Assembly (NCBI GenBank): GCA_019746155.1
Contig: JAIESJ010000182.1
Location: forward strand, 1 to 12,351
Direction of reading: 5' to 3'
Source: Burkholderiales bacterium
Lineage (GTDB): Bacteria > Pseudomonadota > Gammaproteobacteria > Burkholderiales > SG8-41
DNA: 12,351 bases
The translations under genes were made by a program, and so were the position numbers. Below the pieces are notes generated by a model. That model had not been told where the DNA came from and ran no database searches. It worked only from the letters and a program-made list of their open reading frames with translations. Below, piece after piece: positions 1 through 6,671 of the stretch; positions within the stretch are counted from its first letter, which is position 1; each line of letters opens with the position of its first letter.

Positions 1-842
1 TCCACGTCCTGCAGCATCGAGGTCTTGTGCTTGCCGACTTTTTCGGCGCCGGCGATGCGCTGCTCGAGCGGCACGCGAAATTCGATGCCCAGCCTGTTTG
101 CCACGGTCTTCGCTTCGAGCATCATGTTTTCCGCCAGTTCGCGTGACAGCGGGAACCGGCACAGATCGACCAGCGTGGAGTGGGTCAGCGCACTGATCGG
201 ATTGAACGACAGGTTGCCCCACAGCTTGAGCCAGATCTCGGCGCGGATATTGGCGAGCACGGGGGACTTGAGTCCGGCGGCGACAAATGCGTTTGAAACC
301 TTGAGCACGCGTGGCGTTTCGGTGCCGTCAAGCTCGCCGACCGGGAAGCGATTGCCTTCGATGTGGCGGATGACGCCGGGTGCGGCGATGGTTGCCGCAG
401 GATAAACCACGCAACCGATGATGCGTTGCGGGTCGACCACCGAGGCGATCTTGCCGCCGGGGTCGACACTCTCGATGGAATAGCCTTCGTAGGCTCCGCC
501 GTGACGTTGGAAATACCACCACGGTATGCCGTTCTGCATCGGGATCAATACGGAATCGTCATGGAACAGCGTGTTGAGTTCGGCGGCGATGGGGCCGACC
601 TGATGCGCTTTGACGCCAAGGATGACGAGATCGTGCTTGCCGGCGGCGCTGATGCGATCGGTTGCCGCGAGGTTGCGTGCGACGCATTCGGTCCCGTCTT
701 GCTGTATCAGACGCAGGCCGCGGGCGCGAATCGCTGCGAGATGGGCGCCGCGAGCCACGATGGTGACTTCGTTTTCCGCCCGTGCAAACAGCGCGGCCAG
801 GTAGCCGCCGATTGAACCTGCTCCTACGATGCAAATTTTCAT
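1..842 (-). CDS. panE: 2-dehydropantoate 2-reductase (ketopantoate reductase family), 3' end cut by window
   Basis: Predicted NADPH-dependent reduction of ketopantoate to pantoate in cytosolic pantothenate/CoA synthesis. Only the first 280 codons are in the window; family members are about 300-340 residues, so a short C-terminal piece is missing. The N-terminus MKICIVGAGSIGGY is a Rossmann GxGxxG dinucleotide site. MQNG at residues 102-105 matches the conserved Asn near the nicotinamide. Lys206 with Asn210 and Asn214 (WLKLWGNLSFNP) matches the catalytic Lys and the conserved Asn residues at the same spacing as E. coli PanE. SMLQD near residues 275-279 is typical of the C-terminal domain. The ATG at 840-842 is preceded by AGGAG 10 bases upstream. 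It is transcribed away from the protease gene. The family also contains paralogues of unknown substrate, so the exact substrate is inferred. Confidence 0.88.
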   Translation of the reverse strand, partial: MKICIVGAGSIGGYLAALFARAENEVTIVARGAHLAAIRARGLRLIQQDGTECVARNLAATDRISAAGKHDLVILGVKAHQVGPIAAELNTLFHDDSVLIPMQNGIPWWYFQRHGGAYEGYSIESVDPGGKIASVVDPQRIIGCVVYPAATIAAPGVIRHIEGNRFPVGELDGTETPRVLKVSNAFVAAGLKSPVLANIRAEIWLKLWGNLSFNPISALTHSTLVDLCRFPLSRELAENMMLEAKTVANRLGIEFRVPLEQRIAGAEKVGKHKTSMLQDV

Positions 843-905
843 ATTCGTCTCGCTCCTATGGTGCGCCAGCCGGGCTCAATGAATGAGTTATTTCCAAATT
901 ATGAA

Positions 906-925
906 ATGATGCTGCTACGCATCAT
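906..925. repeat. Inverted repeat, possible operator in the divergent spacer
   Basis: ATGATGC (906-912) and GCATCAT (919-925) are perfect 7-base arms around a 6-base spacer. The repeat overlaps the proposed -10 element and start site of the leftward panE-like gene, which suits a repressor site. Further GCATC units lie at 983-987 and 988-992. No regulator gene is visible nearby, so the binding protein is unknown. Confidence 0.35.
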
Positions 926-952
926 ATAAGCAAAAAAATTCTGCATTGTCTA
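923..952 (-). promoter_or_regulatory. Candidate sigma-70 promoter for the panE-like gene
   Basis: On the minus strand TAGACA (plus-strand 947-952, 5 of 6 to TTGACA) is followed after 18 bases by TATATG (plus-strand 923-928, 4 of 6 to TATAAT). The region is much more AT-rich than the flanking genes. Transcription would begin near 916 and give a leader of about 75 bases. This is a motif match only. Confidence 0.35.
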
Positions 953-1049
953 TAGGAAAATTAATTATATAGATGAGTTGTTGCATCGCATCTATTTTGC
1001 ATAAGATGGGGCTGATTTTCATATCATGAAAAGAGCGGATTCCCTGTTT

Positions 1050-1088
1050 CCTGCCCCGGATTCTCGATGGATACCAGCCGGGGGCAGG
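1050..1088 (+). other. GC-rich hairpin in the protease gene leader
   Basis: CCTGCCCCGG (1050-1059) can pair with CCGGGGGCAGG (1078-1088), leaving one bulged G, a stem of about 10 pairs and an 18-base loop. It ends about 57 bases before the start codon. No T-run follows directly, so it is not a standard intrinsic terminator. A leader structure or protein-binding site is possible. Confidence 0.4.
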
Positions 1089-1145
1089 CGCAGGGCGGTC
1101 AACTTGTTAAGATAATCTTTTTCCGCAGGTCAACCACAGGAGCAG

Positions 1146-2243
1146 ATGTTGGATTACTTGAGAATTGGGGCAGTCGTTTATTTCGCATTGTTTGTCTCTT
1201 GCCTTGAAGCCAAAACACCCGAGCAGATTTTCCAGGAAGCATCCAGGAGCGTGGTGGTGATTCACGCCGCCGACCAGGAGGGAAATCCGGTCAATCAGGG
1301 CGGAGGCGTGGTGACAGGCAAGGAATCCGTCGCCACCAATTGTCATGTCGTCACCGAAGGCGCCAGGATCTCGGTGCATTACGGCAAGCGTGTTTTCGAG
1401 GCAACCCTGAAACACAGCGATCTGGAGCGGGACTTGTGCCAGCTCGAAGTGCCCCGGCTCGACGCGCCGCGCGCCACGCTATGGACCGGCAGGCTTCGCG
1501 TCGGGCAACGCGTGTATGCCATCGGTGCGCCGGAAGGGCTGGAACTGACCCTCAGCGAAGGCCTGATTTCGAGCCTGCGGGAATTCGATGACGAGCAGTA
1601 CATACAGACTTCTGCGGCGATATCGCAGGGCTCGAGCGGCGGCGGGTTGTTCGACAGCGAGGGACGGCTGATCGGGATCACCTCGTTTTTCCTACCGGAC
1701 GGGCAGAATCTCAATTTCGCGCTGCCGTCGAAATGGATCGAGGAACTCGGGTCGCGTGCGGGAAATGCCGCCGGGGCGGCCGGCGAAAAAGACCGGGTGG
1801 CCAGGAAATGGGCAGGCCGTATCGCGGACTTGAAAGCAAAAAGGGACTGGACGGCGGTGCTGTCGGTGGCGCAGCAGTGGGTGCGCAGCCAGCCGATGCA
1901 CGCAACCGCTTGGCAGGAACTCGGCGATGCCTATCGCAGCATGAATCGGCCGCGCCGCGCCGTATCGCCCTATATGCAGGCGCTGCGGATCAACCCCGAT
2001 CTTTTCGAGTCCTGGCTCAATCTCGGGTTTTCCTACCTGGCGCTCAATCAATACGATCGGGCGATCGAGTCGTTCGTGGAGGCTTTGCGCCTCAAGCCCA
2101 ACGATGCAACGGCGCTTTACAACACCGGTGTAGCCTATTATTTCCAGAACCGGCAGGACAAGGTGAAGGAAGTGCACGCCGCCCTGGGCAAGCTTGATCA
2201 GAAGACCGCGCAGGAATTTGCAAAAAAATATATAACCCGCTGA
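1146..2243 (+). CDS. Exported HtrA/trypsin-like serine protease with C-terminal TPR repeats
   Basis: Predicted periplasmic or membrane-associated serine endopeptidase, 365 residues. Residues 1-22 look like a signal sequence: a short basic start, then the hydrophobic stretch IGAVVYFALFVSCL, then EA before a polar segment. A chymotrypsin-fold domain spans about 27-200. Its triad is visible: His67 in TNCHVV, Asp96 in ERDLCQL and Ser164 in QGSSGGGLF. No PDZ domain follows, unlike DegP/DegS. About three TPR units occupy roughly 252-345 (WQELGDAYRSMNRPRRA, WLNLGFSYLALNQYDRA, LYNTGVAYYFQNRQDKV) and probably bind partners or substrates. AGGAG at 1138-1142 is only 3 bases from the ATG; the TTG at 1149 would have better spacing, so the start may be one codon later. 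The natural substrate cannot be told. Confidence 0.88.
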   Translation: MLDYLRIGAVVYFALFVSCLEAKTPEQIFQEASRSVVVIHAADQEGNPVNQGGGVVTGKESVATNCHVVTEGARISVHYGKRVFEATLKHSDLERDLCQLEVPRLDAPRATLWTGRLRVGQRVYAIGAPEGLELTLSEGLISSLREFDDEQYIQTSAAISQGSSGGGLFDSEGRLIGITSFFLPDGQNLNFALPSKWIEELGSRAGNAAGAAGEKDRVARKWAGRIADLKAKRDWTAVLSVAQQWVRSQPMHATAWQELGDAYRSMNRPRRAVSPYMQALRINPDLFESWLNLGFSYLALNQYDRAIESFVEALRLKPNDATALYNTGVAYYFQNRQDKVKEVHAALGKLDQKTAQEFAKKYITR

Positions 2244-2287
2244 TAACGATAAAAATATCCCAGGCGGCCGCGGGCCTTAAATTTTTC

Positions 2288-2316
2288 TTGACGGGGCCGC
2301 GCAGGCAGGGTATAAC
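2288..2316 (+). promoter_or_regulatory. Strong sigma-70 promoter of the cold-shock gene
   Basis: TTGACG (2288-2293) and TATAAC (2311-2316) are separated by exactly 17 bases; each hexamer differs from consensus by one base. An AT-rich run just upstream (2278-2287) resembles an UP element. Transcription should start near 2323, giving a leader of about 135 bases before the cold-shock start codon. This is the best housekeeping promoter in the window. Confidence 0.8.
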
Positions 2317-2322
2317 GGCGCC

Positions 2323-2457
2323 AAGTGTTTAGTTTCAAGTCCTTGAGAGTCTGGATTTTCAGTTGTTGTTGGATGTTCGTTCTTCAGGAGCTTTGAGATT
2401 CAAACATTTGGGCGGGGTTGTCCCGCATTCTCAATTCAATCTTTAGGAACGTGCAAA
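2323..2457 (+). promoter_or_regulatory. Long structured 5' leader of the cold-shock mRNA
   Basis: About 135 bases without an ORF lie between the promoter and the csp start, similar in size to the E. coli cspA leader. GCGGG (2412-2416) and CCCGC (2422-2426) form a hairpin with a 5-base loop. TTGAGA (2393-2398) and TCTCAA (2429-2434) form an outer stem around it. A second TTGAGA copy at 2343-2348 could compete for the same TCTCAA, which would allow two folds. The ribosome site AGGA (2445-2448) lies just after the outer stem. Known cspA leaders act as RNA thermosensors; that role here is inference. Confidence 0.5.
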
Positions 2458-2664
2458 ATGGCAACTGGTACTGTCAAATGGTTCAACGACTCGAAGGGGT
2501 TCGGCTTTATTACTCCCGATGAAGGCGGCGAAGATCTGTTCGCTCATTTCTCCGCGATCAATATGCCCGGCTTCAAGACCCTGAAAGAAGGTCAGAAGGT
2601 GTCTTTCGAGATCACCGCGGGCAACAAAGGCAAGAAGCAGGCGAGCAACATCCAGGCAGCCTGA
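2458..2664 (+). CDS. Cold-shock domain protein (CspA family)
   Basis: A 68-residue single cold-shock domain, the normal size for the family. These cytosolic proteins bind single-stranded RNA and DNA and act as RNA chaperones that remove secondary structure, often at low temperature or during growth transitions. KGFGFI at residues 13-18 is RNP1 and DLFAHF at 26-31 is RNP2. The aromatic residues Trp8, Phe15, Phe17, Phe28 and Phe31 expected on the binding face are present. The start ATGGCAACTGG is preceded by AGGA at 2445-2448. The gene is monocistronic between its own promoter and terminator. Csp paralogues are many and not all are cold-induced, so I give no letter. Confidence 0.95.
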   Translation: MATGTVKWFNDSKGFGFITPDEGGEDLFAHFSAINMPGFKTLKEGQKVSFEITAGNKGKKQASNIQAA

Positions 2665-2686
2665 TTCGTCAGACTGCAGCATTAAT

Positions 2687-2718
2687 AAAAAGCCGGGCGC
2701 ACAGCCCGGCTTTTTTTT
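2687..2718 (+). terminator. Intrinsic terminator after the cold-shock gene
   Basis: AAAAAGCCGGGC (2687-2698), a 5-base loop, then GCCCGGCTTTTT (2704-2715) form a perfect 12-pair stem that ends in a run of eight T residues (2711-2718). The A-run on the 5' side means it could also work for leftward transcription. Confidence 0.93.
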
Positions 2719-2721
2719 GAT

Positions 2722-2760
2722 GCGCCAGGCGGCAGGGCGTGCAGCGCCGTGACTGGCGCT
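2722..2760 (+). repeat. Overlapping inverted repeats upstream of earP
   Basis: GCGCCAG (2722-2728) pairs with CTGGCGC (2753-2759). AGCGCC (2743-2748) pairs with GGCGCT (2755-2760). The two stems use the same 3' arm and exclude each other. They lie between the csp terminator and the earP start. There is no T-run, so termination is unlikely; the role is unknown. Confidence 0.35.
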
Positions 2761-2822
2761 CGCGGACGGGGAGCATCTGCCCGCATAACGCGTCTGCGTG
2801 CAATCGCGTAACGTATCGACAC

Positions 2823-3986
2823 ATGGCAGTGCCACGTTCCTGGGACATTTTCTGCCGGGTCGTCGACAACCTGGGCGACATCGGCGTCAGCTGGCGGCTT
2901 GCGCGCCAACTGGCGGGCGAGCAGCACGCGGCTGTTCGCCTGTGGGTCGATGACCTCGCGAGCCTGCGCGTGCTCTGCCCTCGGATCGCCCCCGCTGACA
3001 TGCGCCAGCACGTCGAGAAGATCGAGGTATTGCGCTGGCAGGAGCCCTTTTCAGCCGTGATCCCCGCAGAAATTGCGATCGAGGCATTCGGCTGCGGGTT
3101 GCCGGAAGCGTACATCGCGGCGATGGTCGAGCGCAATCCGCGAACATTGTGGATTACGCTCGAGTACCTGAGCGCGGAAACCTGGGTCAGGGAACATCAT
3201 GGACTGCCTTCGCCGCATCCGCGCTGGCCGCTCGCGCGTTATTTTTTCTTTCCCGGCTTCGTGGCAGGGACGGGCGGCGTGCTGCGCGAAGCAGACCTGC
3301 TGGCGCGCCGCGATGCGTTCGGCGACGCCGGACGCGAGCGGTTCTGGGCATCCGTCGGCTTCCGGCCGCCGGCCGCCGGTGCGGAGGTGGTTTCGCTGTT
3401 CGCTTACGACAATGCGCCGGTCGGCGACCTGCTCGCAGCCTGGGAACGGGGTGAGGAATTGACTGTGGTCGCCGTCCCGGAGGGGAAGATTGTCGGAGCG
3501 GTACTCGGCCGCCTCGGCGTCACGGCGGCGGAAGCCGGCCGGATTTTCCGGCGCGGCAGCCTCGAGGTGCGGATCGTGCCGTTTGTCGCGCAGCCGCGCT
3601 ACGACGAACTCCTGTGGGCTTGCGACTGCAATTTCGTGCGCGGCGAGGATTCGTTCGTGCGTGCGCAATGGGCCGCGAAGCCCATGGTATGGCAGATCTA
3701 CCCGCAGCAGGAGCGCGCGCACTGGCCCAAGCTGGAGGCGTTCCTGGACCTTTACTGCGAAGGGCTGCCGGGAGAGGCTGCCGCCGCGTTGCGCGGGATG
3801 TGGCGGGCATGGAACTCGGTGGGGGCTGCCCCGGTCGCAGTCGGCGAGGCCTGGCGCGCATTCCGGGCCCAACGCACGGCGCTGGAAGCGCGCGCGTCCG
3901 GGTGGGCTCAAACGCTGTTTGCCGCGGGCGAGTTGTCTGAAAAGCTGGCGCAGTTCTGCCAAGACAAGCTAAAATATCGTTTTTAG
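2823..3986 (+). CDS. earP: EarP, EF-P arginine-32 rhamnosyltransferase
   Basis: EarP transfers rhamnose from dTDP-rhamnose to Arg32 of elongation factor P, which activates EF-P to rescue ribosomes stalled at polyproline. The protein is a GT-B fold inverting glycosyltransferase (formerly DUF2331). From the ATG at 2823 it has 387 residues, normal for the family. It begins MAVPRSWDIFCRVVDNLGDIG; Asp15 and Asp19 in DNLGD match the two essential N-terminal Asp residues. RGEDSFVRAQWA near 273-284 contains Glu275, matching the essential Glu of characterised EarP proteins. An in-frame ATG at 2739 would add 28 residues with no family resemblance, so I reject it. No clear Shine-Dalgarno precedes 2823. 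It lies 22 bases upstream of efp, its substrate gene, and the two are probably co-transcribed. Confidence 0.93.
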   Translation: MAVPRSWDIFCRVVDNLGDIGVSWRLARQLAGEQHAAVRLWVDDLASLRVLCPRIAPADMRQHVEKIEVLRWQEPFSAVIPAEIAIEAFGCGLPEAYIAAMVERNPRTLWITLEYLSAETWVREHHGLPSPHPRWPLARYFFFPGFVAGTGGVLREADLLARRDAFGDAGRERFWASVGFRPPAAGAEVVSLFAYDNAPVGDLLAAWERGEELTVVAVPEGKIVGAVLGRLGVTAAEAGRIFRRGSLEVRIVPFVAQPRYDELLWACDCNFVRGEDSFVRAQWAAKPMVWQIYPQQERAHWPKLEAFLDLYCEGLPGEAAAALRGMWRAWNSVGAAPVAVGEAWRAFRAQRTALEARASGWAQTLFAAGELSEKLAQFCQDKLKYRF

Positions 3987-4008
3987 TTCAAAGAGATGTG
4001 GGACGGAA

Positions 4009-4569
4009 ATGAAGATTGCACAGGAAATCAGGGCGGGTAACGTGATCATGGTCGGCAAGGATCCGCTGGTGGTACAGAAAGCGGAGTTCAGCAAGTCCGG
4101 CCGCAACGCGTCCGTGGTCAAGATGAAGCTCAGGAATCTGCTTTCGGGGGCGGCGACGGAAACGGTGTACCGCGCCGACGAGAAGTTCGAGATGGTGATG
4201 CTCGAACGCAAGGAGGTGACGTATTCGTATTTTGCCGAACCTTCCTACGTGTTCATGGACGCCGAGTTCAACCAGTACGAGGTGGACCAGGAAAACATGG
4301 GCGATGCATTGCACTACCTCGAGGACGGCATGCCGTGCGAGATCGTGTTGTATAACGGCAAGCCGATCTCGGTGGAGATTCCCCAGACCGTGGTGCGCGA
4401 GATCATGTACACGGAACCGGCGGTGCGCGGCGACACCTCGGGCAAGGTGCTGAAACCGGCGAAGCTCAAGACCGGGTTCGAAGTGCAGGTGCCGCTTTTC
4501 TGCGCCACCGGCGACAAGATCGAGATCGACACGCGCAGCGGCGAGTACCGCAGCCGCATCAAGAACTGA
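4009..4569 (+). CDS. efp: Translation elongation factor P (Arg32 type)
   Basis: EF-P binds between the P and E sites of stalled ribosomes and speeds peptide-bond formation at consecutive prolines. The 186-residue length is normal. The protein has an N-terminal KOW-like domain (about 1-65) and two OB-fold domains after it. The tip loop KSGRNAS places Arg32 where E. coli has the lysylated Lys34; Arg is the target of EarP, encoded directly upstream. The C-terminal signature TGDKIEIDTRSGEYRSR is typical of EF-P. Only 22 bases separate it from earP, and an intrinsic terminator follows, so earP-efp looks like a two-gene operon. The start ATGAAGATTGCA fits family N-termini; the ribosome site upstream is weak (GGGACGGA). 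Confidence 0.96.
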   Translation: MKIAQEIRAGNVIMVGKDPLVVQKAEFSKSGRNASVVKMKLRNLLSGAATETVYRADEKFEMVMLERKEVTYSYFAEPSYVFMDAEFNQYEVDQENMGDALHYLEDGMPCEIVLYNGKPISVEIPQTVVREIMYTEPAVRGDTSGKVLKPAKLKTGFEVQVPLFCATGDKIEIDTRSGEYRSRIKN

Positions 4570-4589
4570 GGTCTGCGTCAGCCGGCCTG

Positions 4590-4614
4590 AAAGGCACCCG
4601 CGCGGTGCCTTTTT
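4590..4614 (+). terminator. Intrinsic terminator after efp
   Basis: AAAGGCACC (4590-4598), loop CGCGC, and GGTGCCTTT (4604-4612) form a 9-pair stem that runs into five T residues (4610-4614). It begins about 20 bases after the efp stop codon and separates the housekeeping block from the flagellar block. Confidence 0.88.
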
Positions 4615-4820
4615 ATTGGCATGGATGAAGTTAAGGCGATGCCGCTGCGCGTAGCGAAGACCGGGCCGGCATAGTTAGCGCTACAACTTAATGTATCGGA
4701 CAAGGTCCCATTGCCCAATGCGTTGATCCCAAAGAAATTGGGAGGCAAGTACAGGCATGCCGGAATGGCGCGCAGGCTGCGGGCAAGCGGCCTGGATGCG
4801 CGAATGTTGCACGGTTGGCC
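4615..4820. other. Non-coding spacer before the flagellar block
   Basis: About 200 bases with no convincing gene. It contains small inverted repeats: CATTG/CAATG (4709-4713, 4716-4720) and TCCCAA/TTGGGA (4727-4732, 4738-4743, 5-base loop). GTAGCG/CGCTAC (4651-4656, 4679-4684) is a further pair. No T-runs follow them. A 60-codon leftward frame here lacks recognisable features and overlaps the sigma-28 promoter. Confidence 0.5.
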
Positions 4821-4847
4821 TAAAGTTTGTCGAAAGGCGGCCGATAT
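4821..4847 (+). promoter_or_regulatory. Sigma-28 (FliA) promoter of the REC-GGDEF-EAL gene
   Basis: TAAAGTTT (4821-4828) is an exact match to the E. coli sigma-28 -35 consensus. After exactly 11 bases comes GCCGATAT (4840-4847), 7 of 8 to the -10 consensus GCCGATAA. Transcription should start near 4854. That leaves a leader of about 48 bases before the ATG at 4902 and rules out the upstream in-frame TTG at 4827, which lies inside the promoter. Confidence 0.85.
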
Positions 4848-4901
4848 ATCCAGCCAATAGCAATTAAATTCCCCGGAAAGCTATTTACGCTTCGGCAGCC
4901 G

Positions 4902-6671
4902 ATGAAAGTGCTGATTGTAGAAGACTCTGAAGACGACGCCGATCTCTTATGCTCTGAACTGTCGGGTATCTGCGATCATTTCGAGTGCAAGCGTGTCGAT
5001 TGCGATGTCGACATGCGCGCAGCGCTGCAGGAAAGCGACTGGGATGTCGTCATTTCGGATCATGCGATGCCGTGCTTCAGTTCGCTCGAGGCGCTGAATG
5101 TGCTGAAGGAGAGCGGCAAGGATATTCCGTTCATCATCTATGCAGGTGACATCAGCGAGCAAGTCGTCCTGTCGGCGCTGCATAACGGCGTGCATGATTT
5201 TGTGAGGAAGGGCAATGTCGCAAGACTGATTCCCTCGATCAAACGCGAACTGGAAAATGCCGCAACCCGGCGCGCGAGGAGGAGCGCAGAGAATCACGTA
5301 CGCCGGCTCGAGTACTACGATGGATTGACGGGGCTGGCAAACCGTGATCTGTTCTTCGAAGAGGCGGGGCGAGCGCTAAGCGGGCGGGCAACGGCGGGCG
5401 GCCTCGCCGCGGTTTTCTTTATCAATCTCGACCGCTTCATGCGCATCAATCACGTGGTTGGCTTCATCAAGGCCGGCGAGCTGTTGCGCCAGGTGGCGAA
5501 TCAACTAAGCGGCTGCGTCGGCGAAAAAGGAATCCTGGCGCGGCTCGGCGGCGACCGCTTTGCGTTGTTCAGGAACGACATCACCGATTACGCCAGCACG
5601 CAGTCGATTGCCGATGCGATCATGCAATCCTTCACGGCACCGTTTGCGGCCGACGGTGTCGAGTTCTACATCACCGCCAGCATGGGCATTTCAGTCTACC
5701 CCGACGATGGCACCGATGTCTCGACCCTGCTGGTCAACGCCGAAGGCGCCGCGTCGCTGGCCAAGAAATTGGGGGGAAACAACTACAAATACTACGTGAA
5801 AGAGATGGGCGAAACGGCGCACGAGCGACTGGCGCTGGAAGCCGCGTTGCGCAAGGCGGTGGAGCGCGATGAGCTGATACTGCACTATCAGCCCATGGTG
5901 GACCTTGCCACGGGAAATATCACAGGCAGCGAAGCGCTTGTCCGCTGGAACCATCCGGAATACGGCGTGTTGTCTCCGGACAGATTCATTCCGCTTGCCA
6001 ATGAAATCGGGATGATCGTCGAGATCGGCAAATGGGTGCTGCAGCAGGCGTGCCGACAGACCAGGATATGGCATGACAAGGGTTTTTTCCCGTTGTCGAT
6101 TTCCGTTAACGTTACCGCGGCGCAGTTCTCGCATCCGAAACTGCCGGACCAGGTGGCGGATATTCTTGCCGAGACGGGACTCGATCCGCAGTATCTCGAG
6201 CTCGAGATTACCGAGTCGGTCTTGATGCAGGATTCGGAGACAACCATCGGCATGTTGCGCGCACTGAAAAAGATGGGGATCAAGATCTCGCTGGATGATT
6301 TCGGTACCGGCTATTCGTCGCTCAGCTACCTCAGTCGTTTCCCGATAGATATCCTGAAGATCGACAAGTCCTTCATCCGCGGCATCAATCGCAACAGCGA
6401 CGATTACGCAATCGTGCGCGCCATTACCGCCCTGGCGCGGAGTCTCAATCTCTCGGTTGTCGCCGAGGGCATCGAATCAACCGAGCAGCTTGAATCATTG
6501 CGTCGCGAGAAGTGCGACAGGGTGCAAGGCTATCTCTTCAGCAAGCCCTTGCCGCCCGGCGAATTCATGCAATTTATTTCGGCTGCGCACCGCGCGAACG
6601 CCGGCGTTGTGGATGACCGGGAGCATTGTGCGATTTTTGACGGTGAATTGAACGTGGGCACCATACATTGA
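4902..6671 (+). CDS. REC-GGDEF-EAL protein, predicted c-di-GMP phosphodiesterase
   Basis: Cytosolic 589-residue signalling protein with no membrane segment. REC (about 2-117): acidic pocket Glu7/Asp8, phospho-acceptor Asp53 (VVISDHAMP) and Lys103 (FVRKGN). Ala81 stands where Ser/Thr is usual (FIIYAGDI). GGDEF (about 139-302): DGLTG is kept, but the signature is GGDRF (216-220), INHVVGF replaces INDxxGH, and the RxxD inhibitory site is absent, so cyclase activity is unlikely. EAL (about 312-562): the catalytic set is present, with Glu344 (SEALVRW), Asn403 (SVNVT), Glu435 (LEITES), Asp465/Asp466 (DDFGTGYSSL), Lys486 (KIDKSF), Glu523 (AEGIES) and Gln542 (QGYLFSKP). It should therefore hydrolyse c-di-GMP to pGpG, with the dead GGDEF perhaps sensing GTP. 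The ATG at 4902 is set by the sigma-28 promoter and the REC start MKVLIVED. It lies upstream of flhDC, fitting a role in promoting motility. Confidence 0.9.
   Translation: MKVLIVEDSEDDADLLCSELSGICDHFECKRVDCDVDMRAALQESDWDVVISDHAMPCFSSLEALNVLKESGKDIPFIIYAGDISEQVVLSALHNGVHDFVRKGNVARLIPSIKRELENAATRRARRSAENHVRRLEYYDGLTGLANRDLFFEEAGRALSGRATAGGLAAVFFINLDRFMRINHVVGFIKAGELLRQVANQLSGCVGEKGILARLGGDRFALFRNDITDYASTQSIADAIMQSFTAPFAADGVEFYITASMGISVYPDDGTDVSTLLVNAEGAASLAKKLGGNNYKYYVKEMGETAHERLALEAALRKAVERDELILHYQPMVDLATGNITGSEALVRWNHPEYGVLSPDRFIPLANEIGMIVEIGKWVLQQACRQTRIWHDKGFFPLSISVNVTAAQFSHPKLPDQVADILAETGLDPQYLELEITESVLMQDSETTIGMLRALKKMGIKISLDDFGTGYSSLSYLSRFPIDILKIDKSFIRGINRNSDDYAIVRAITALARSLNLSVVAEGIESTEQLESLRREKCDRVQGYLFSKPLPPGEFMQFISAAHRANAGVVDDREHCAIFDGELNVGTIH

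Larger units (their letters stand above)
843..1145. other. Divergent intergenic spacer (303 bases)
   Basis: AT-rich spacer between the leftward panE-like gene and the rightward protease gene. It holds the candidate leftward promoter and the 906-925 palindrome. It also has a small TCTATA/TATAGA inverted repeat (949-954, 968-973). A weak rightward promoter candidate is TTGTTG (978-983) with CATAAG (1000-1005) at 16-base spacing. A GC-rich hairpin lies closer to the protease gene. No convincing small ORF or RNA gene was seen. Confidence 0.6.

Noticed and set aside
25..834. Several rightward and leftward ORFs within the panE-like gene
   Set aside because: They are shadow frames; the single frame open from 842 to the window start gives a clear ketopantoate reductase.
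2262..2287. Weak hairpin AGGC/GCCT followed by an AT-rich run after the protease gene
   Set aside because: Only 4 pairs with an 8-base loop; the AT run is better explained as an UP-like element of the csp promoter.
2739..2822. Upstream in-frame ATG extending EarP by 28 residues
   Set aside because: It overlaps the inverted repeats after the csp terminator, lacks a ribosome site, and the added residues are unlike EarP N-termini.
4621..4674. 17-codon frame just after the efp terminator
   Set aside because: No Shine-Dalgarno, too short, and no context; probably chance.
4681..4863. Leftward 60-codon frame before the flagellar block
   Set aside because: No ribosome site, no family features I can verify, and it covers the sigma-28 promoter on the other strand.
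4827..4901. In-frame TTG start that would lengthen the REC-GGDEF-EAL protein by 25 residues
   Set aside because: The TTG lies inside the sigma-28 -35 element, and the extra residues do not fit a receiver N-terminus.
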